Counted from the first letter of the stretch, positions 28,721-42,435 are shown. The stretch is 64,000 nucleotides of DNA from Dipteris shenzhenensis (GCA_047967505.1 CM106541.1), one strand, 5' to 3'. Made by a program: numbers and translations. Notes: a model not told the origin generated them from the letters alone.

Positions 28721-31700
28721 TGGCATTCTACTCCAGGTCCAACAACATATGCTTCAACCTTTTGAAGAGAGAATTATGCTATAAGTTGGTAGAAACATTA
28801 ATGACACATATGTGGTTGATTCTTTGGTAAAGGCTATAAGCTTCTTAGTTGTCAATGCTTGGTGTATGCAAGTCTTTTGATGAAGGGTGGTCAAAGATGT
28901 AAGCTTCTTGCTCTTAACTATAATAATGATTGATTACACAAATATTTAATGACATTCATTGAGAGAATCATTCCCTTCACACTAATTCATTACAATATGT
29001 CAAGGAAGCCTTAAGGGTAATGTGAATTATGAATTCAAGTTTAGTTGTTTGATTGTCACAATAATGGATATATAAAACACATGAATCTTTAAAACATTTG
29101 ATAGCATGTTTAGATAGCTTTTCATACTTGTGGGATTTGGGATTTGATTGATACCATCTTTGCAAAGGTATAGGAAGAGAGAACCTAACAACATTCATCC
29201 TTTAAAAGATCCCAAAATGAATAGCGTGTTGCATGTTTGTATTCCCTCCATGGAAATAGTATGTAGGGCCATACCAAATATTTGTCGTCCGATCTCCTAC
29301 CTATCAATGGTCTAGATCCTCCAATTTACGTTGCCCCTTTTTAACCGTCATTTCAACATCCAACCTTTCACCAACTCCAACTCTTTACCAACTTTTTATG
29401 ACGATGCAATACGAACAAACAAACTCCCATGATTTTTATGATGGAGAGTTTTACGAAATTTGAGACAATCCCATGAATATATTGAAAAAATCAATTAATT
29501 AGTCTAGTGAGGGGCGGGAATCGTATATGGAAAATATTAAGCCTAAGGTCTGGGAAATCAGTTCTGGAAACTTCTTTTGCATCAAAGCTTCTAACCGCCT
29601 CTCTTGCTTCTACACATAGTCCCTCTACCTTCCATTTTCATCTTCTCACTCAACCTTCACTCTCTCACCCTGGCTTAGCCTTCGCTCGCTTTCTGGGATA
29701 TCTCCCACTCTTCGCTCTCTTCTACCACCTACCTTGCCATGTCCTCCACTCTCTTCCCCCTCTCTACCCACTCCACTTTTGTGCGCTCCCCTTTCAAAAT
29801 TGCCTCTCATGCAGCCTCCCATCTGCACCTTGTGTAACAACGATGTAATGCGATGGAGTTTTCTGTATACATAGGAATTTTCTTACAAAAATTAGGAACA
29901 TTGTGCAATTGATTGGACATTAAAAGCTTGTCCAGTTTACAAGTTATGAAATTTTTATAGAAGTAGCAATTAGTATAGCGAATCAAACTTGGAAAAATCA
30001 AATCCATGATTTTGAGACTAATCAAATTTGGAAAAAGAGAAAAATTATGTGTGTTCTAATGGTGTTGCATATAACGTAGTTATAGTATCGCTTCCTTGTT
30101 TTGCTTTCCATAATTTTTATGATGGGAGTTATGAGAGGATGGGCAGTTTACAGACTGCCGATATGCCCACCCAGCCGAGAAAAGGCATGGGCAATGTGTG
30201 ATGGACACACTAAGCGGAACAATATAGCAATAGCCGACCTTCATTTATTGCAAGTATGTGAAAATGCCTACGTAGTTTAGGTCATGTGACTTATGGTTTG
30301 ATGGCGTGAGTTCGAATCTTACTCTGAGAGGTTTGGCGGGCGATGATGGGTGGGCGGTAGTGGTTGTCCATGAAGATGGGTGCCCCCCTTTTTGCGGGGC
30401 AAATCACCCCCTTTTTAGGGGCAAATCACGCCTTGCCTAGTGGAAGACATGTAAGGGGACCCCCTTCCCTCGCTTGGGCAGGCGTCGGTCTATAAACACC
30501 CTATTAAAGTTGGTAAAATAGAAAAATTACAGATGTTGTGATTGGCTTACAATATTGCTTTCTTGTTTTGGCAAAGTTGCAATGCTAGATGTGTGCATGA
30601 CTTGCATGCATATTCATAATGATTGATTTGGAATAGGAGTGCTTCCTACATTCTAAGTCAACCATTTGGTGTTGTAAATTATTTTGTGGATGATTCTTAG
30701 AATGCATGTTGGCTTTCTCAAGCACATGGATAGTTGTTCTAATGGCTTGTATAACATACTTATATTGCTACTTTTTTATTGTTGTAAAGTTGCAATGCTC
30801 ATCTCTTGGGTTGTACATATGCTTGACGTGCTTGCATGAACTCTTGTTTTCATCTTTATAATGCTCAATTTGGATTTCTAGATTGCTTGCTATGTTCCTT
30901 GTAAATCTTCTAGTCCTACAAACATTTTGTATATGGTTCTTAGAATGCATGTTGGCCTAATCATGAACATGAATAACACTATTCATTATTTTGTCAATTG
31001 ATTACCTTCCATCGAGTTTAAATTTTCTCATTTGTATGGCACTATGTATAACAATGGCTTAGGGTTACTTGATTGCTTGTTGCATTATTGAAAAATTTTG
31101 TAGTTTAATTCCAATGCCATACATTAAAAACATTACTAAAAACCATATATTAAAAAGTAATGATAATCTAAGAAAGATACAATAAGTGTGCCAAAAAATT
31201 AGAACTTATTTGTATTCAATTGCAAGCTTAATTCTACACAAACATCTAGGTTGGATCATGTAAAGTATGTACTAAGAAAGCATTCCAAAAGAGTGCAATC
31301 ATAAGCTTCACTCTAACTTTACGTTCATTTAATGTGAATCTATAATATTAAACATCAATATTTTCTTATTTTCAATGAGAGTAATGATTCTATTTTAAAA
31401 AAACCTGGATTTCTCTAAATGCTTTCATTAACATATCAGAGTTTTTGGGAGAACAAGAAAATAAATATTGAGCAAGGCTTCCTTATGACTTGAAATCATG
31501 AGTCACAACTCAAGCTAGCACAAAAAACAGGAAGTGCTACTAATTATCCTTCCTAGTATAAGGGAGCAGTACAAGTGGTCTACATGACCAATGTATAGTT
31601 GCTCTCTTTGAGGGTGCGATTACCAAGCTCCTTACCTATTATGCCAACAAGTTAGAGAGGGATAAAATGTATTTAACTTATGATTCTAAAAGCTCATAGA

Positions 31701-33347
31701 ATTTCTCATATTTCTAGTGAGTTTTGGACAAGATATTTACCTCCCTTCCAATAGACACAACCAAATTTCTAGTATAAATAACATTTCTAGTATAAATTTG
31801 TGACTTCGGCCATATACCTATAGTTTCCCTTAGGCCCTACATGTTACTTGAGATCCACCATGTCAACATCTGACTTTAACTTGCATCTTCACAAACATGA
31901 CAATTTAATAGGTTAACAATGGAAAGAAATGCACTAAGGAAAATATACTATTACAAAACCCATAATGTATTAGCCAATTGGAATTGCCAAGATATTATGA
32001 TAGAGAAAATTGCAAGGTGGCAAGTGGAAGCCAGACCCTAGATTGGTGACCTACAAGTGTGCTCTAACTCTGTAACTACCGAGTTGGTAGTATAGCTAGC
32101 TATTGTGTTGATTATGAAGAGGTATTGCGCATCACGAGAGCTGGTTACTTGTGTGTGCTTTGTCTAGTGTGTCTGTTCAAGAGATTTGAGCAAGTGACTA
32201 TTTGGATTCTAGCAATGGCCTATCAGTGGCCTATCATGTTGTTGTTGTTGGTTGTGACCTTTCCTGTGGTAAATAATTGACTAGCTTGGCTCTAAGCGAA
32301 GTACCGTCAAGTGTTGAATCATTGTTGTGAATGTTTAGCACTAGTTGGTGCCTTGGTTGGTCAATTGGTCTACTTGTGGTGTTAGGACCATGGGGGGGTT
32401 GTTGAAATGTGTCCCTTTGAGGGGCCTTTGTGTGCCCCTAATTACCCTTGTGACACCTTGGAATTGTGTGAGTAATTAGGATAAAAGGCTCCCATGACAT
32501 GCATGCTGACATGTGGTAGAAGGCACTTGGACTTAATCCCCTAAGCAATAATATGCCTAAGGGGGTCACTAGAAATATGTAAGATAGCACGTGCAATCAA
32601 CAAAATTGGTTTAATTTTCTTAAGTATTTACAAAAAATATACATAATTTAGGGGTATATAAATTCCTTATCTAAATACCCCTTGAGCGATCACACATGCT
32701 ATATGGGGTTTTTACATAGTGAACCCCATGGACTAATATGAAATTGTGCACCTTGAATACAAGGTGTGGTGAAATCCTCTAAAGTTATCCCCTTCCGCGA
32801 CCTTTTCATGACTCAAGAGGCTATGTGTCCTTTATGTGTGGACATGGGGCAAGGTTTGGGCACCCCCACACCCCGTGCATCAATGACAACACATGGCAAT
32901 ATGCCACGTTTTCCAATAATGAGGAATGAATGATTTGTCTTTGTCTGTGCTGCATTCATCTTGATTTAGAGATTCCCTTATCTTTCCAAATATCTAATGA
33001 AATCAAATATGAGATACATATCTCTTACTTTCTCTCTCAAGGGTTTCACAATATGTAAATCCTTTGTATCAAGTGTGTTTAAGGACTAATTTCAAAGTCC
33101 CTTATCTATGAAATTTTTTTGAATGAAATGCACCCTTTTTCTATTCAATTTATGAATATCCCCTTTAAATGTTACCCTTTTGTATGTAAAAAATGTGCAA
33201 AAAAAAGATTTAAAAACCCCTCTTATTGAACCCACGTGCTACACTTACATATTTAGGAGTGAATCCCACAAGATTGCTCTCCTGTTATCCTCTCTCACCC
33301 CTTTCTCACCCTCCCTTTATTAGTCCCTTTCCCTTGCTGCCCCCCCC
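28721..33347. other. Gene-poor AT-rich stretch
   Basis: No gene recognised on either strand. A B-box-like GAGTTCGAATCTT lies at 30308-30320, and G/C-rich direct words around GGGGCAAATCAC recur at about 30398 and 30419. A G run and TGTTGAAATG at 32392-32409 could be a polypurine tract and LTR start, but no partner end was found. Confidence 0.4.
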
Positions 33348-33385
33348 TCTCTCTCTCTCTCTCTCTCTTCGATGTATGTTGCTAA

Positions 33386-33442
<57 letters not shown>
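33348..33442. repeat. Inverted microsatellite pair (CT)n-(GA)n
   Basis: A CT run at 33348-33368 and a GA run at 33389-33442 are separated by 20 bp. The two arms are complementary and could form a hairpin of about 21 bp on one strand. Confidence 0.92.
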
Positions 33443-33444
<2 letters not shown>

Positions 33445-33742
33445 CTATTAATGTCCACTAGAGACCAAAAGGTCTATGGGATAGCAAGAAACCCTCTAGT
33501 ACATATGCTTTAGGGAGGGCACATGGCAGCTCCCAAGGAGTGCAAAAAGCAACCCGCATTATTTAGAGTACCTACAGATAGTATGGAAGAGTAAATAGCC
33601 ATACATCAATTTAAGACTGAGAGTCTTTTGGTTTTGATTTAAACTCTCTGATTAGTGCTACGCCTTCATGATAAACTGTCCATTTTCCATCCTTTCTGGT
33701 AGCCTTGACTTTAGCTAATTCAGTTGCCTTAATCTTGAGTTG

Positions 33743-33815
33743 AGCTTATGGTCCAAGTGGCTAAAACCCTCGCCTCTCTATGGGAGGTCTTGGGTTCAAA
33801 TCTATGTTGGGCACC
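33743..33815 (+). repeat. Possible tRNA-derived SINE head
   Basis: An A-box-like TGGTCCAAGTGG (33749-33760) and a B-box-like GGGTTCAAATC (33792-33802) are spaced about 32 bp apart, as in tRNA-derived pol III promoters. No cloverleaf with a closed acceptor stem was found, so it is not called a tRNA gene. SINE ends and target duplications were not identified. Confidence 0.35.
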
Positions 33816-34182
33816 TAACACATGTTGCATATGATGTTATGTGGACACTAATAGGCTAGTCATCATCGATAATTGGATAGGGCTCCATCTCATTCCCATC
33901 AACTCATGCAAATTGCTTGATGACATCCAAGCTCCATATTCCTTTAACCATAGCCATTGATCTCCTAAAAGACATCGGACTTCGATATCAAACCTCTACA
34001 AACATGACATTTTGATTAGCACGTACTAACATGTTATTCACGGTGTTGTGTTAGGCATAGTTGGTGGCCTTGATAAAGTGCTTGGATAATTGGAAAATAT
34101 TTGATACCAACCTAATGCTATCATGAGAGATGGTGAGTATGTATGAGTGACCATAAGGAGAGCTCATGGCGGTGAAGGTGCT

Positions 34183-34346
<164 letters not shown>

Positions 34347-35290
34347 CATTATAACCAAAAAATTTCCTCCATTCGATCTTTTGTGCTCTAGATTTGTGGA
34401 TAGACATCGCAGATGGGTTGCTAAGGTAAAGAGAAAGAGTGAGAGAGTTTCATCGTTCTTATGGAGTTGGGTTTCTAATCTACATGCTCCAAAAACAATC
34501 CGGATTTAGGCTCATCACTTGCCTTCCAAACCTATGTTTTCTATGATCTTCAATGTTGTTTGATTGGAGACCCAACCCCAACTTATAAAGCTTCTCACCC
34601 ATGCAATACAATTGGCAGAGGATGATAACCTTGGGCATCCATTTTGGATTGGTAAGGTCGTTGGATGATGAGAATCCATTCGAAGTCCCACTCAAATCAA
34701 ATATGGGATATAAGAGGAGCATGAGAATGCACTTTAGTTACTCTGCTAACACCAACACCATTAGGATCTTACATCAATCCCTACTAACACCTTCTTCCTA
34801 ATAACTTACCCCTTATATTTTTCTTTTACTTTTTCCTATTCCTTCTTTGAATGGTCACAAGTACTCAAATCGGTTCACTCAAACTTGAGGTGTTGGTTCT
34901 ATAAGAATCACTCATCCATACTTCCAACAATCATTCCATAACAAGGAGCCACTACATCCCTCTGCTGCAATGGACCAAAAGAAGATTCATCCCAGTGCAC
35001 AAGAAAGACTATTTTGCATGATCTTCACTGACAACACTCCAACAACCATGAACGTCACACGATCCAGAGGACTGGATTGAGATCAGGTTGGGGTGCATGT
35101 TAATCGAGTGGTTAACAATATGCCATTGCTGGTTAGTGATGTGATTTGATGGACAGTGGCAAGTCCGTAGAGCCAGGATTGTGTCTTGGAGCTAGATTTC
35201 CTAATTTCTCTAATTTTCCCTAATGTACCCTAATTTTTCCTGTCTAATTTTTTTCATAAAATTTCCCTAATTTTTCCTAGCCTCTCTAAT

Positions 35291-35311
35291 ATTCACCCCC
35301 CCCTCCCCCCC

Positions 35312-35364
<53 letters not shown>

Positions 35365-35870
35365 TTGTGTGTGTGTGTGGGAGAAGGCGGGGAGGGAGGC
35401 GAAGATGAGGTAGGGAATGGTACGGAGGAGGAAGCAGAGAGGGTAGGGAGGAGGATGCGGAGGAGGCAGAGAGGGGGCAGGGAGGAGGAGGTGGAGAAGG
35501 TGAAGGGGGGAGGCGGGAGGGGTGGCAAGAGGTGGCTGAGGAGCAGTGGGATGATGCGGGAGGGGAAACAAGAGGTGGGAGGGGCAACGGGGGAGGCGAA
35601 GGACGCGGAGAGGGGAGGCGGGAGGGGTAACAGAGAGGGGAGGAGAAGAGGGGGAGTAGAGGAGGCGAAGAGGGGAGGAAGGGGGGTAGTGGGGGGGAGG
35701 CAAGAGGTAGGGAGGGGAGGTGGGAGGAGACGAGGAGAGGGGGCGGAGAAGGCAGAGGAGGAGGAGGGGGAAGGAGACAATGGAGGAGACGGGGGAGAAG
35801 GGATGGAGACCGGGGATGGCTGTGGGAATGAGGAGATGGGTGGGAAGGGCAGCAGGAGCAACCAGGCACT
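35291..35870 (+). repeat. Polypyrimidine run switching to a 500-bp purine-rich tract
   Basis: A C/CT run (35297-35361) is followed by GTGTGTGTGTGG, then about 490 bp of G/A-rich sequence (GGGAGG, GGAGGAG, GGGGG words). Many G runs could form quadruplex or triplex structures. Open frames in all registers here result from composition, not coding. Confidence 0.9.
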
Positions 35871-35917
35871 TAGAGTAGCAGCACTATTCTGTGCAATTAT
35901 GTTGTATTTCCTCAAAT

Positions 35918-37990
35918 AGGTGCCGTTTGGGTTAAATACTGCACCGGCCATGTTCCAATGCTTCATGGTGGAAACCTTTCCTCACAATATTCTTGGATGA
36001 TTTCTCTATTCACATCATGAAGAACAACACTTGGAATGCCTACAAAAGGTGGCCTGGAAGTGTTGGGAGACATAGATCTCCCTCAACCCCAATAAATGTG
36101 TATTCCATGTGTTCTTGGGATCCTTTCTATGAGTTATCAAGAGGTTTTCTAAGGCACATGATCTTAAGTGAAGGAATCATGCCTAAAAATTATAAATCTA
36201 TGGCAATAAAAAAGATAAAAGAGCCAAATAAACCTCAAGCAAGTGCACTCATTCTATACAAAGTTTGAGTGGAATGAAGCACGAGTTGAAGCCTTCCAAG
36301 TCTTGCATCAGTAGATGTCCATAAAACCCCCTATCCTTAAGAAGCACAAGTGGAAGATGATCTTCCATGTGCATATGGATCCATTCACGATGGAAATTGG
36401 GTCCATTTTGGCTCAACCAAACACACAAAATTTGATCTCCCCATCTACTATATGAGCCAAATATTCTCAACATATAGAGATGTACTATTGAATGACTAAA
36501 AGGGAATCCCTTAGGATGGTATGCAGTGTTCAAAAAATTTAGCAAAACTTTTTGGGCAACCTATTTGTCTTCTCTATGGATCACCAGGTGTTGCTTCTAT
36601 AGACTCCCTAGCCAACAAATCAATCATGAAGATATGATTGATTAGATGGATGCTACTACTGCAGGTAGTAGTTCAACTTCAAAATCATCCACAAACGTAA
36701 TTCATCTCAATATGGGGCTAATTACTTGTCTTGCGCCATGGACAAAAACTGCTAAAAAATCTATCAAAGGAATAGACGATAGTCTTCCCAATGCTAGAAT
36801 TTTTGTGGCAATGTCAACGTATAAAGGCAAGCACAAAGAGATCATGCAGTATCTCTCCTTAATAACCTTCCTTGAAGATGCAACCATAGATGAATGATAA
36901 AAGATAGCACTCAAACTTGAGAAGTGCATGTTGATGGGTGGCTACTTGTACTGCATGGAAGGCGAAGTACATCTTTTTGCACAAAAGGGAAATTATCATG
37001 GAATGAGCACATCAAGGTGTGGCTAGTGCGATTTCTCTACCAAAGTCATACTTTAAAAAATCCTTAACTATGGGCCCAATATGGTGGAGCTCAATCTACG
37101 TAGATGCTGCAGAATTGTGATGCATGTCAATAAATTCAAAGGCCCACATTTCAAGATTAGATGCTAGTACAAACCATGGCAACCATTTTAGGAATGGGGA
37201 TTGGATTTCATTGTTGGCACATTCAAAATGGCCACTCATCCTAGCAAAAACAAATACATCGTTATATGAGAATATCATCTGCAATTTGAGTGTCCCATCA
37301 TAATCATGTCGGACTTATGAATTCACTTTATCAATTTAGTAATTGAGATGATGATAAAGGAATTCTTGATTCAGCATAAGAAATTGGCAATGTAGTACCT
37401 ATTGGTTAGGTTGAAGCAACAAATCATGTGCTCAAAACGATTCTTTACAAGATGATGAATCAACACTAAAATGATTGGGATCACAAGCTCCAAATGGTGC
37501 TATGGGCTATAGAAAGACATTCAAGGTCACAACGAATCACATTCCATTCCAGCTAGAATTTGGTCTCAAGGAAATTGTATGAGTGGAGTTCCTAGGGCCA
37601 AGTCTAAGGCCAGTCATCTAGCATACGAGTGGCCAAGAAGAAGACCTCCAAATTGTGGCTGAGAGTAGCTTGGATGCAAGTATAATCTAGTGGAGGAGAA
37701 ATGCATGGAATGACTACTAGATCAAGAGAAGTCCATTCAAAGAAAGGATTCTTAAATGTCCATCTAGTGTGGTTCAATACCAGATCAAGACATGCTTTGA
37801 CAATGGGATTGTCACCATGGAAGGCCTAGAGGGAAAAAAACTACCAAAAGAAATACATGGCATAAAGATCAAATTGTTTTGACTATAGGGGTAGCTTATT
37901 CGGGTGAATTTGCTAAGGTACCCATGAAGAGTCACTCAAGCACCAATCCACCAAGGTACCAATGAAGAGTCACTCATAGGCACCAATCCT
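35918..37990 (+). pseudogene. Highly degenerate Ty3/gypsy pol (RT, RNase H, integrase)
   Basis: Traceable across many frames: RT as PFGLNTAPAMFQCFM (35922-35968) and FLDDFSI; the thumb as SLNPNKCVFHV and FLGHMILSEGIM; RNase H as PILKKHKWKMIFHVHMDPF, then ILAQPN, YAVFKKF and FVFSMDHQVLL (about 36330-36600). Integrase appears as EWGLDFI at about 37193 with FINLVIEMMIKEF near 37326, followed by NDWDHKLQMVLWA near 37475. Stops and indels occur every few dozen bases, which makes this the oldest recognisable element in the window. The order RT-RH-IN is that of Ty3/gypsy, possibly a Tat/Athila-like lineage. LTRs were not found. Confidence 0.75.
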
Positions 37991-38250
37991 AAAGGACTAT
38001 TACTCGTCAAATCAAGATTGACATTGCAACTAAGTAGAATCCTGAGGGAGAGGAGGGACAAATTGGTCCACAAACTCCCAATAAATTATAGCATGAAATG
38101 GCTTATTCCACAAGGGAGAATCTAATGATGGAAAGGAGAGACATGAAGAGGGTGGTGAGCTAAAAGTTGATGGGAAAATGTAAAAGAAAACCCTAAAGCC
38201 CCAATACAAAAGATTTTGGGGTCGTTTTTTGAAATACACTGCCCTAAAAT

Positions 38251-38460
38251 CCCATAGCCTCCCTTACTAACAAGGTTGAAGGGCCAACACTAAAGAAGAC
38301 AAGGGTCAACAAGCCAAAAGCCCATAGTCTCCCACACTTTTTGGGATCACTTTTTGCAATGCACTTTGTCTTGCCTCCACAACGCTCAAAGCCCATAGCC
38401 TCCCACACTAACAAGGTTGAAGGGACAACACTAAAGAAGACAAGGGTCAAGAAGCCAAAA
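38251..38460 (+). repeat. Spaced direct repeat, 141-bp period
   Basis: A block of about 69 bp starting CCCATAGCCTCCC (38251-38319) recurs at 38392-38460 with few changes. A third, weaker CCCATAGTCTCCC occurs at about 38322. Confidence 0.85.
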
Positions 38461-40230
38461 GTGCTAGAGATTAAACCACCTCAATTCATCAATGGCCACT
38501 AGCAATGGCAATTAACTAGCTCCAATATAATAAAATTTGAGATTCCATAAAGCGATGCTTTTGATTGTGAGGTGGAAATGAAGCAATCAACTCCTACAAC
38601 AAGTAGACAAAGGCCTTCCATGTGAAGGACAAAGAAATTCCATATGAAGGGCAAGCTAGACACTTGCCTACCCAAGATATTAGTGTAGAAGGCACCAAAT
38701 CAATGGGGGGAGTGAAGGTTGGCACACCTATGCCTTGTGGCATGAAGTGATGAACAATTTCATAGCCATTAACCATCCTAAAGACCAATGTTCTATAGGG
38801 ATTGCTTTATGGATCCCCTGGATTGAATCCTAAACAACTAGTAGTGGCACAAAAAAAAAAGATGGATCAACCCTAGTCACAACCAACTAAACAAGAAGCT
38901 CGACCCCCTCAGCAAGCTTAGTAGTCCCAACAACCAAGGCCTCAAGACAAAGGGAGTGCCCAGAAAAAGTAAAAAGACCAACCAAAGCATTTGGAGCAGG
39001 TCCATCAAAAGTTACCAGAGCATGCCTATTGGAAGCCACCAAATCATGATAATCTCGACTCCTCCTTGTGACAAATGGATTTTATATGAAGTACTAATGC
39101 CTCCCTTGCTACCGGTGAATAGATTTGATCACCACAAATGAAAGAGAAGATCAACCAACATTGCAATGAATTTGGCCTCACCATCCAAAAAGCCCTTATC
39201 TTACTTTACCGGTCTAGGAGAACTTTCTTGTTGCTAGAGACCGAGAGTATAAGGCAAGGTGAAAAATCAAGGAATATGAGAAAAAAGGGAGCATGAGCAA
39301 CTGATGCCTCCTATGAGTATGATCAAAGTGGTAGATGGAAACTCTGAGGGTGTTTCAAGAGCATGTAGTAGCCTTTCGCAAGTGGGAGAAGCTAGGAAAG
39401 AGGCCAAGGCACTTAACGATGAGCTCAAAAATATAAAACACTAGAGAAAACACCAAAAGAAAATGGCCAAAGCTGACAAGTGAACATTATCCGAGTGGAG
39501 TGGGAGAGCATCGAATTGAGATACCCATGTTGGCATGTTAGAAGCTCAAGTTGACACTGCCTTGGGAAATATTCTAGCCTCCAAATCCAAACTCATGGAG
39601 GTCCAACCATAACTAATGAGCAAGGGTCAAGTATCTTTGAAGGGATTTGGCAACAATGTGATGAATTACAAGTGGAGGTAGAAGAGCTCTTACAATTACT
39701 CACTTGGCCACCCCCACTGACAAAACACCAAGTGCTGGAACGAGTCAAAGTGGAGGGCAAGAACAATAGAGGTAGGAGATAGTAGTGGAGCTTTGAGTGT
39801 AGAAGAAGAGGATACAAATGCAAGACTAAGAGCAAAGCTGGGTGTCCCCCAAGGCAAATCCCATTAAGTTTAATCCACCACCCATGCCCGCTGCACCAAA
39901 GATTCACCAAACACTACTCATTGTGCATCAATTAGAAAAGAATAGAGTTCAAATGAGGGGACTAATTTCTCCAAACTCCCTCACCACCATATTGAACACC
40001 AAGTAGGCATGGTGAAGGTGGTAAAGCTACACATTAAGAAGGCAAATAGGTGGCCAAAACTCCCAAAACAATGTTGTTGGATAGTCTCACAATTCAATCA
40101 ACCACACATCCAACATGATGACATCTTCTTCTTGAAGCTAGAAAGGGATTAGTATTACAAGTCATGCATACAAGATCCTAGAATCTTAGGAGTTAGGTTC
40201 GTCTTGTTGCTAGAGTAACTCAACTTCAGA
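38461..40230. other. Unrecognised purine-rich stretch
   Basis: Rich in A and G on the plus strand, with no convincing frame. It may continue the decayed gypsy element, but no family motif was recognised. Short open frames on the minus strand lack domain signatures. Confidence 0.35.
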
Positions 40231-40345
40231 TTTGGCAAAATAATAGAAGGTTATTTCCAATTCACTATGTATATATTCTTGACTACTAATTTGCCAAAGT
40301 AATACAAGCTTATTTCGAATTCACTATGTATATATTCTTCTCATT
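40231..40345 (+). repeat. 59-bp tandem duplication, diverged
   Basis: TTTGGCAAAATAATAG at 40231 and TTTGCCAAAGTAATAC at 40290 start two units that share AATTCACTATGTATATATTC. About 90 percent identical by eye. Confidence 0.85.
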
Positions 40346-40937
40346 GTTTCACTTGTGCCCCCCTATGCTTCTTCATGTATTGCATCCCCTCGCACTTGTT
40401 TGTTGTTGCAAAGCAAACCACCACTTGGCCATCTGGAAATGGCACTCTGCTTTACATAACCAAAGTGAAAGTGTAGGGTAAAGCACAATGGGATCATCTA
40501 CAAGTATGCAACACCATGATTAGGCATCAACTTAATAGTTCTAGATCTATATCCTTTGCCTTGACTACATGACAACACTAATTCTATGGCCTACTCTAGA
40601 TATTTTTCAACACTTGATCTGAAGTCTAGATATTGGCAAATTCTAGTTAGAGAACAAGACAAGTACATTTTAAGCTATAGATGGATTACACAAACTTAAT
40701 GTAATGACTTTCAATGTCAACACAAGACCTAGTACTTTTTGAAGGATGATAAACTTTGCTCTTCATATTCTTGGCATTCAAGGTAAGGTCCTTGTTTACT
40801 TGGATTCCATATTGTCCATATTGTCACAATGTAAGAACATCTCATCCTCTTAGAGAAAGTGATATGATGTCTCCAATGCTATAATCTATGGCTTCAATCC
40901 TATAATCTAAAAGAATGAAGGACATAGAGATCAGTGC

Positions 40938-41350
40938 AAAATGGCTTCAAATGCCCACAAAGTGTTAACAAGACCATATATGGTTATTTGGAAGGGAAAA
41001 TGGATTCAAATACTTAAACAACCTTGTCGTAGGCTCAAACTCTTCAATTATAAAGGCCTTGTGCTATCATTTCATGACTCAAGGGCCTTTACTCTTTTCA
41101 TATGCCCAAAAATTTTGAATGCTCCAAATGCCTAGAAAGTGTTTTAAACAGCCATATATAGTTGATCTCCAAGGGTAAATGGATTCCAATTGTCAAAAAA
41201 ATTTGCCACAAGCTCACACCTTTTAATTATGAAGGCCTTTTTCACTATTACCTAACTTAAGTGCCTTCACCCTTTTCATACACCTAAATAACTGGAAAAT
41301 GGCTCCAAAGTCCTGTAAAGTGCGAAAAATGACCATATATGTTGATCTAG
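40938..41350 (+). repeat. Degenerate tandem repeat, unit about 185 bp, 2.2 copies
   Basis: Copies start near 40938, 41120 and 41303. Shared words are ATGGCTTCAAA/ATGCTCCAAA, AAAGTGTT, GACCATATAT, AATGGATTC, TTCAATTATAAAGGCC and CACCCTTTTCATA. Divergence is much higher than in the other duplications here, so this one is older. Confidence 0.75.
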
Positions 41351-42435
41351 AGATTTTTTTTTTCATGCCATATTTTAAACCAAAAAAATATGCATAAATA
41401 ATTGAACCATAGACAAATATTAACCATTACTTTTTGAAATGGATTCATTAAGCATTTAGAAGTACAAGTGACATTAGTGCCAATTTTATTTCTATAACAC
41501 AAGCTCTCTCAATATGATCATAAATGATTTGACGCTTTAAAGAAATGCAAAAAAGTAACTTTATAAAGCAATCTACTTTGACACTTTTTCTATATTTTAA
41601 TGAAAAATCAAATGCATGAAATTATGACCTTTTGGTTAACAACCAACTAAGTGTAAAGATTGCAATGTCGAAACAAAATCACAAAGCCATTAAAGTAGAG
41701 AACATGCTTCTTCTATGTATGATGGTGCTTCTTACACTTTTCAATTCTCTTCGTTCTACAATCATCTTCTTAATATTATCATGGCATACATGGAACAAAC
41801 AATATTAGGAGAAACAATATGGCACTAGGGGGGGAAAGGTGTATAATGCGTGATCGACCATGCCATGCATATCCGATGGGCACAATACTTTCACGCTAGA
41901 CTATGCATAGCTTCCTTTTGCAATAGCTTCATGTAATTCATTCAGTCTTTTTGTGCATCATCAAATTCGTCCCATCTATTCAATAATTCATATTATCAAA
42001 CCATGATTTACTACATTAATATTACATGTATATCAATATTTCAAGCAAATTTCAGTGGAAAGTGCCAAAGAAAACAAGTAGAACTCTCAACATTGGTAGG
42101 GAGATGATCATTTGGTAGAAATCCAACACTTTCTTGGTGCCTAATGTTATCTTGGAAAATTGACAAGCATTATCATTTTTGTTGATTTAATGAAGAAGTA
42201 TGTATAATATATTTTAATCTCGATTCCTTTTATTTCCAAATACTATAAGTTGGTGTACCATGTAATTATACCTACTTTTAATGATTCACATTGGTTTGCA
42301 TGTGCCATTTGGAAATCTTCATGGTCGCAAGGAAAATGACTTGATGTCACCATATAAGAAAAGTGTCATCTCATCATAATTTATATGTTTTTAAATTATA
42401 TAACTTAAACATCTATTGTAATGTCATGGTATTGC
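41351..42435. other. AT-rich stretch without recognised features
   Basis: No open frame with a known motif and no LTR ends were seen. Confidence 0.4.

Noticed and set aside
33743-33815. Calling a functional tRNA gene
   Set aside because: A and B boxes are present but no closed acceptor stem or complete cloverleaf could be drawn.
35267-35966. Several ORFs of 130-226 codons on both strands
   Set aside because: All arise from a purine-rich strand that lacks stop codons by composition; Pro/Ser or Gly/Glu strings without any domain.
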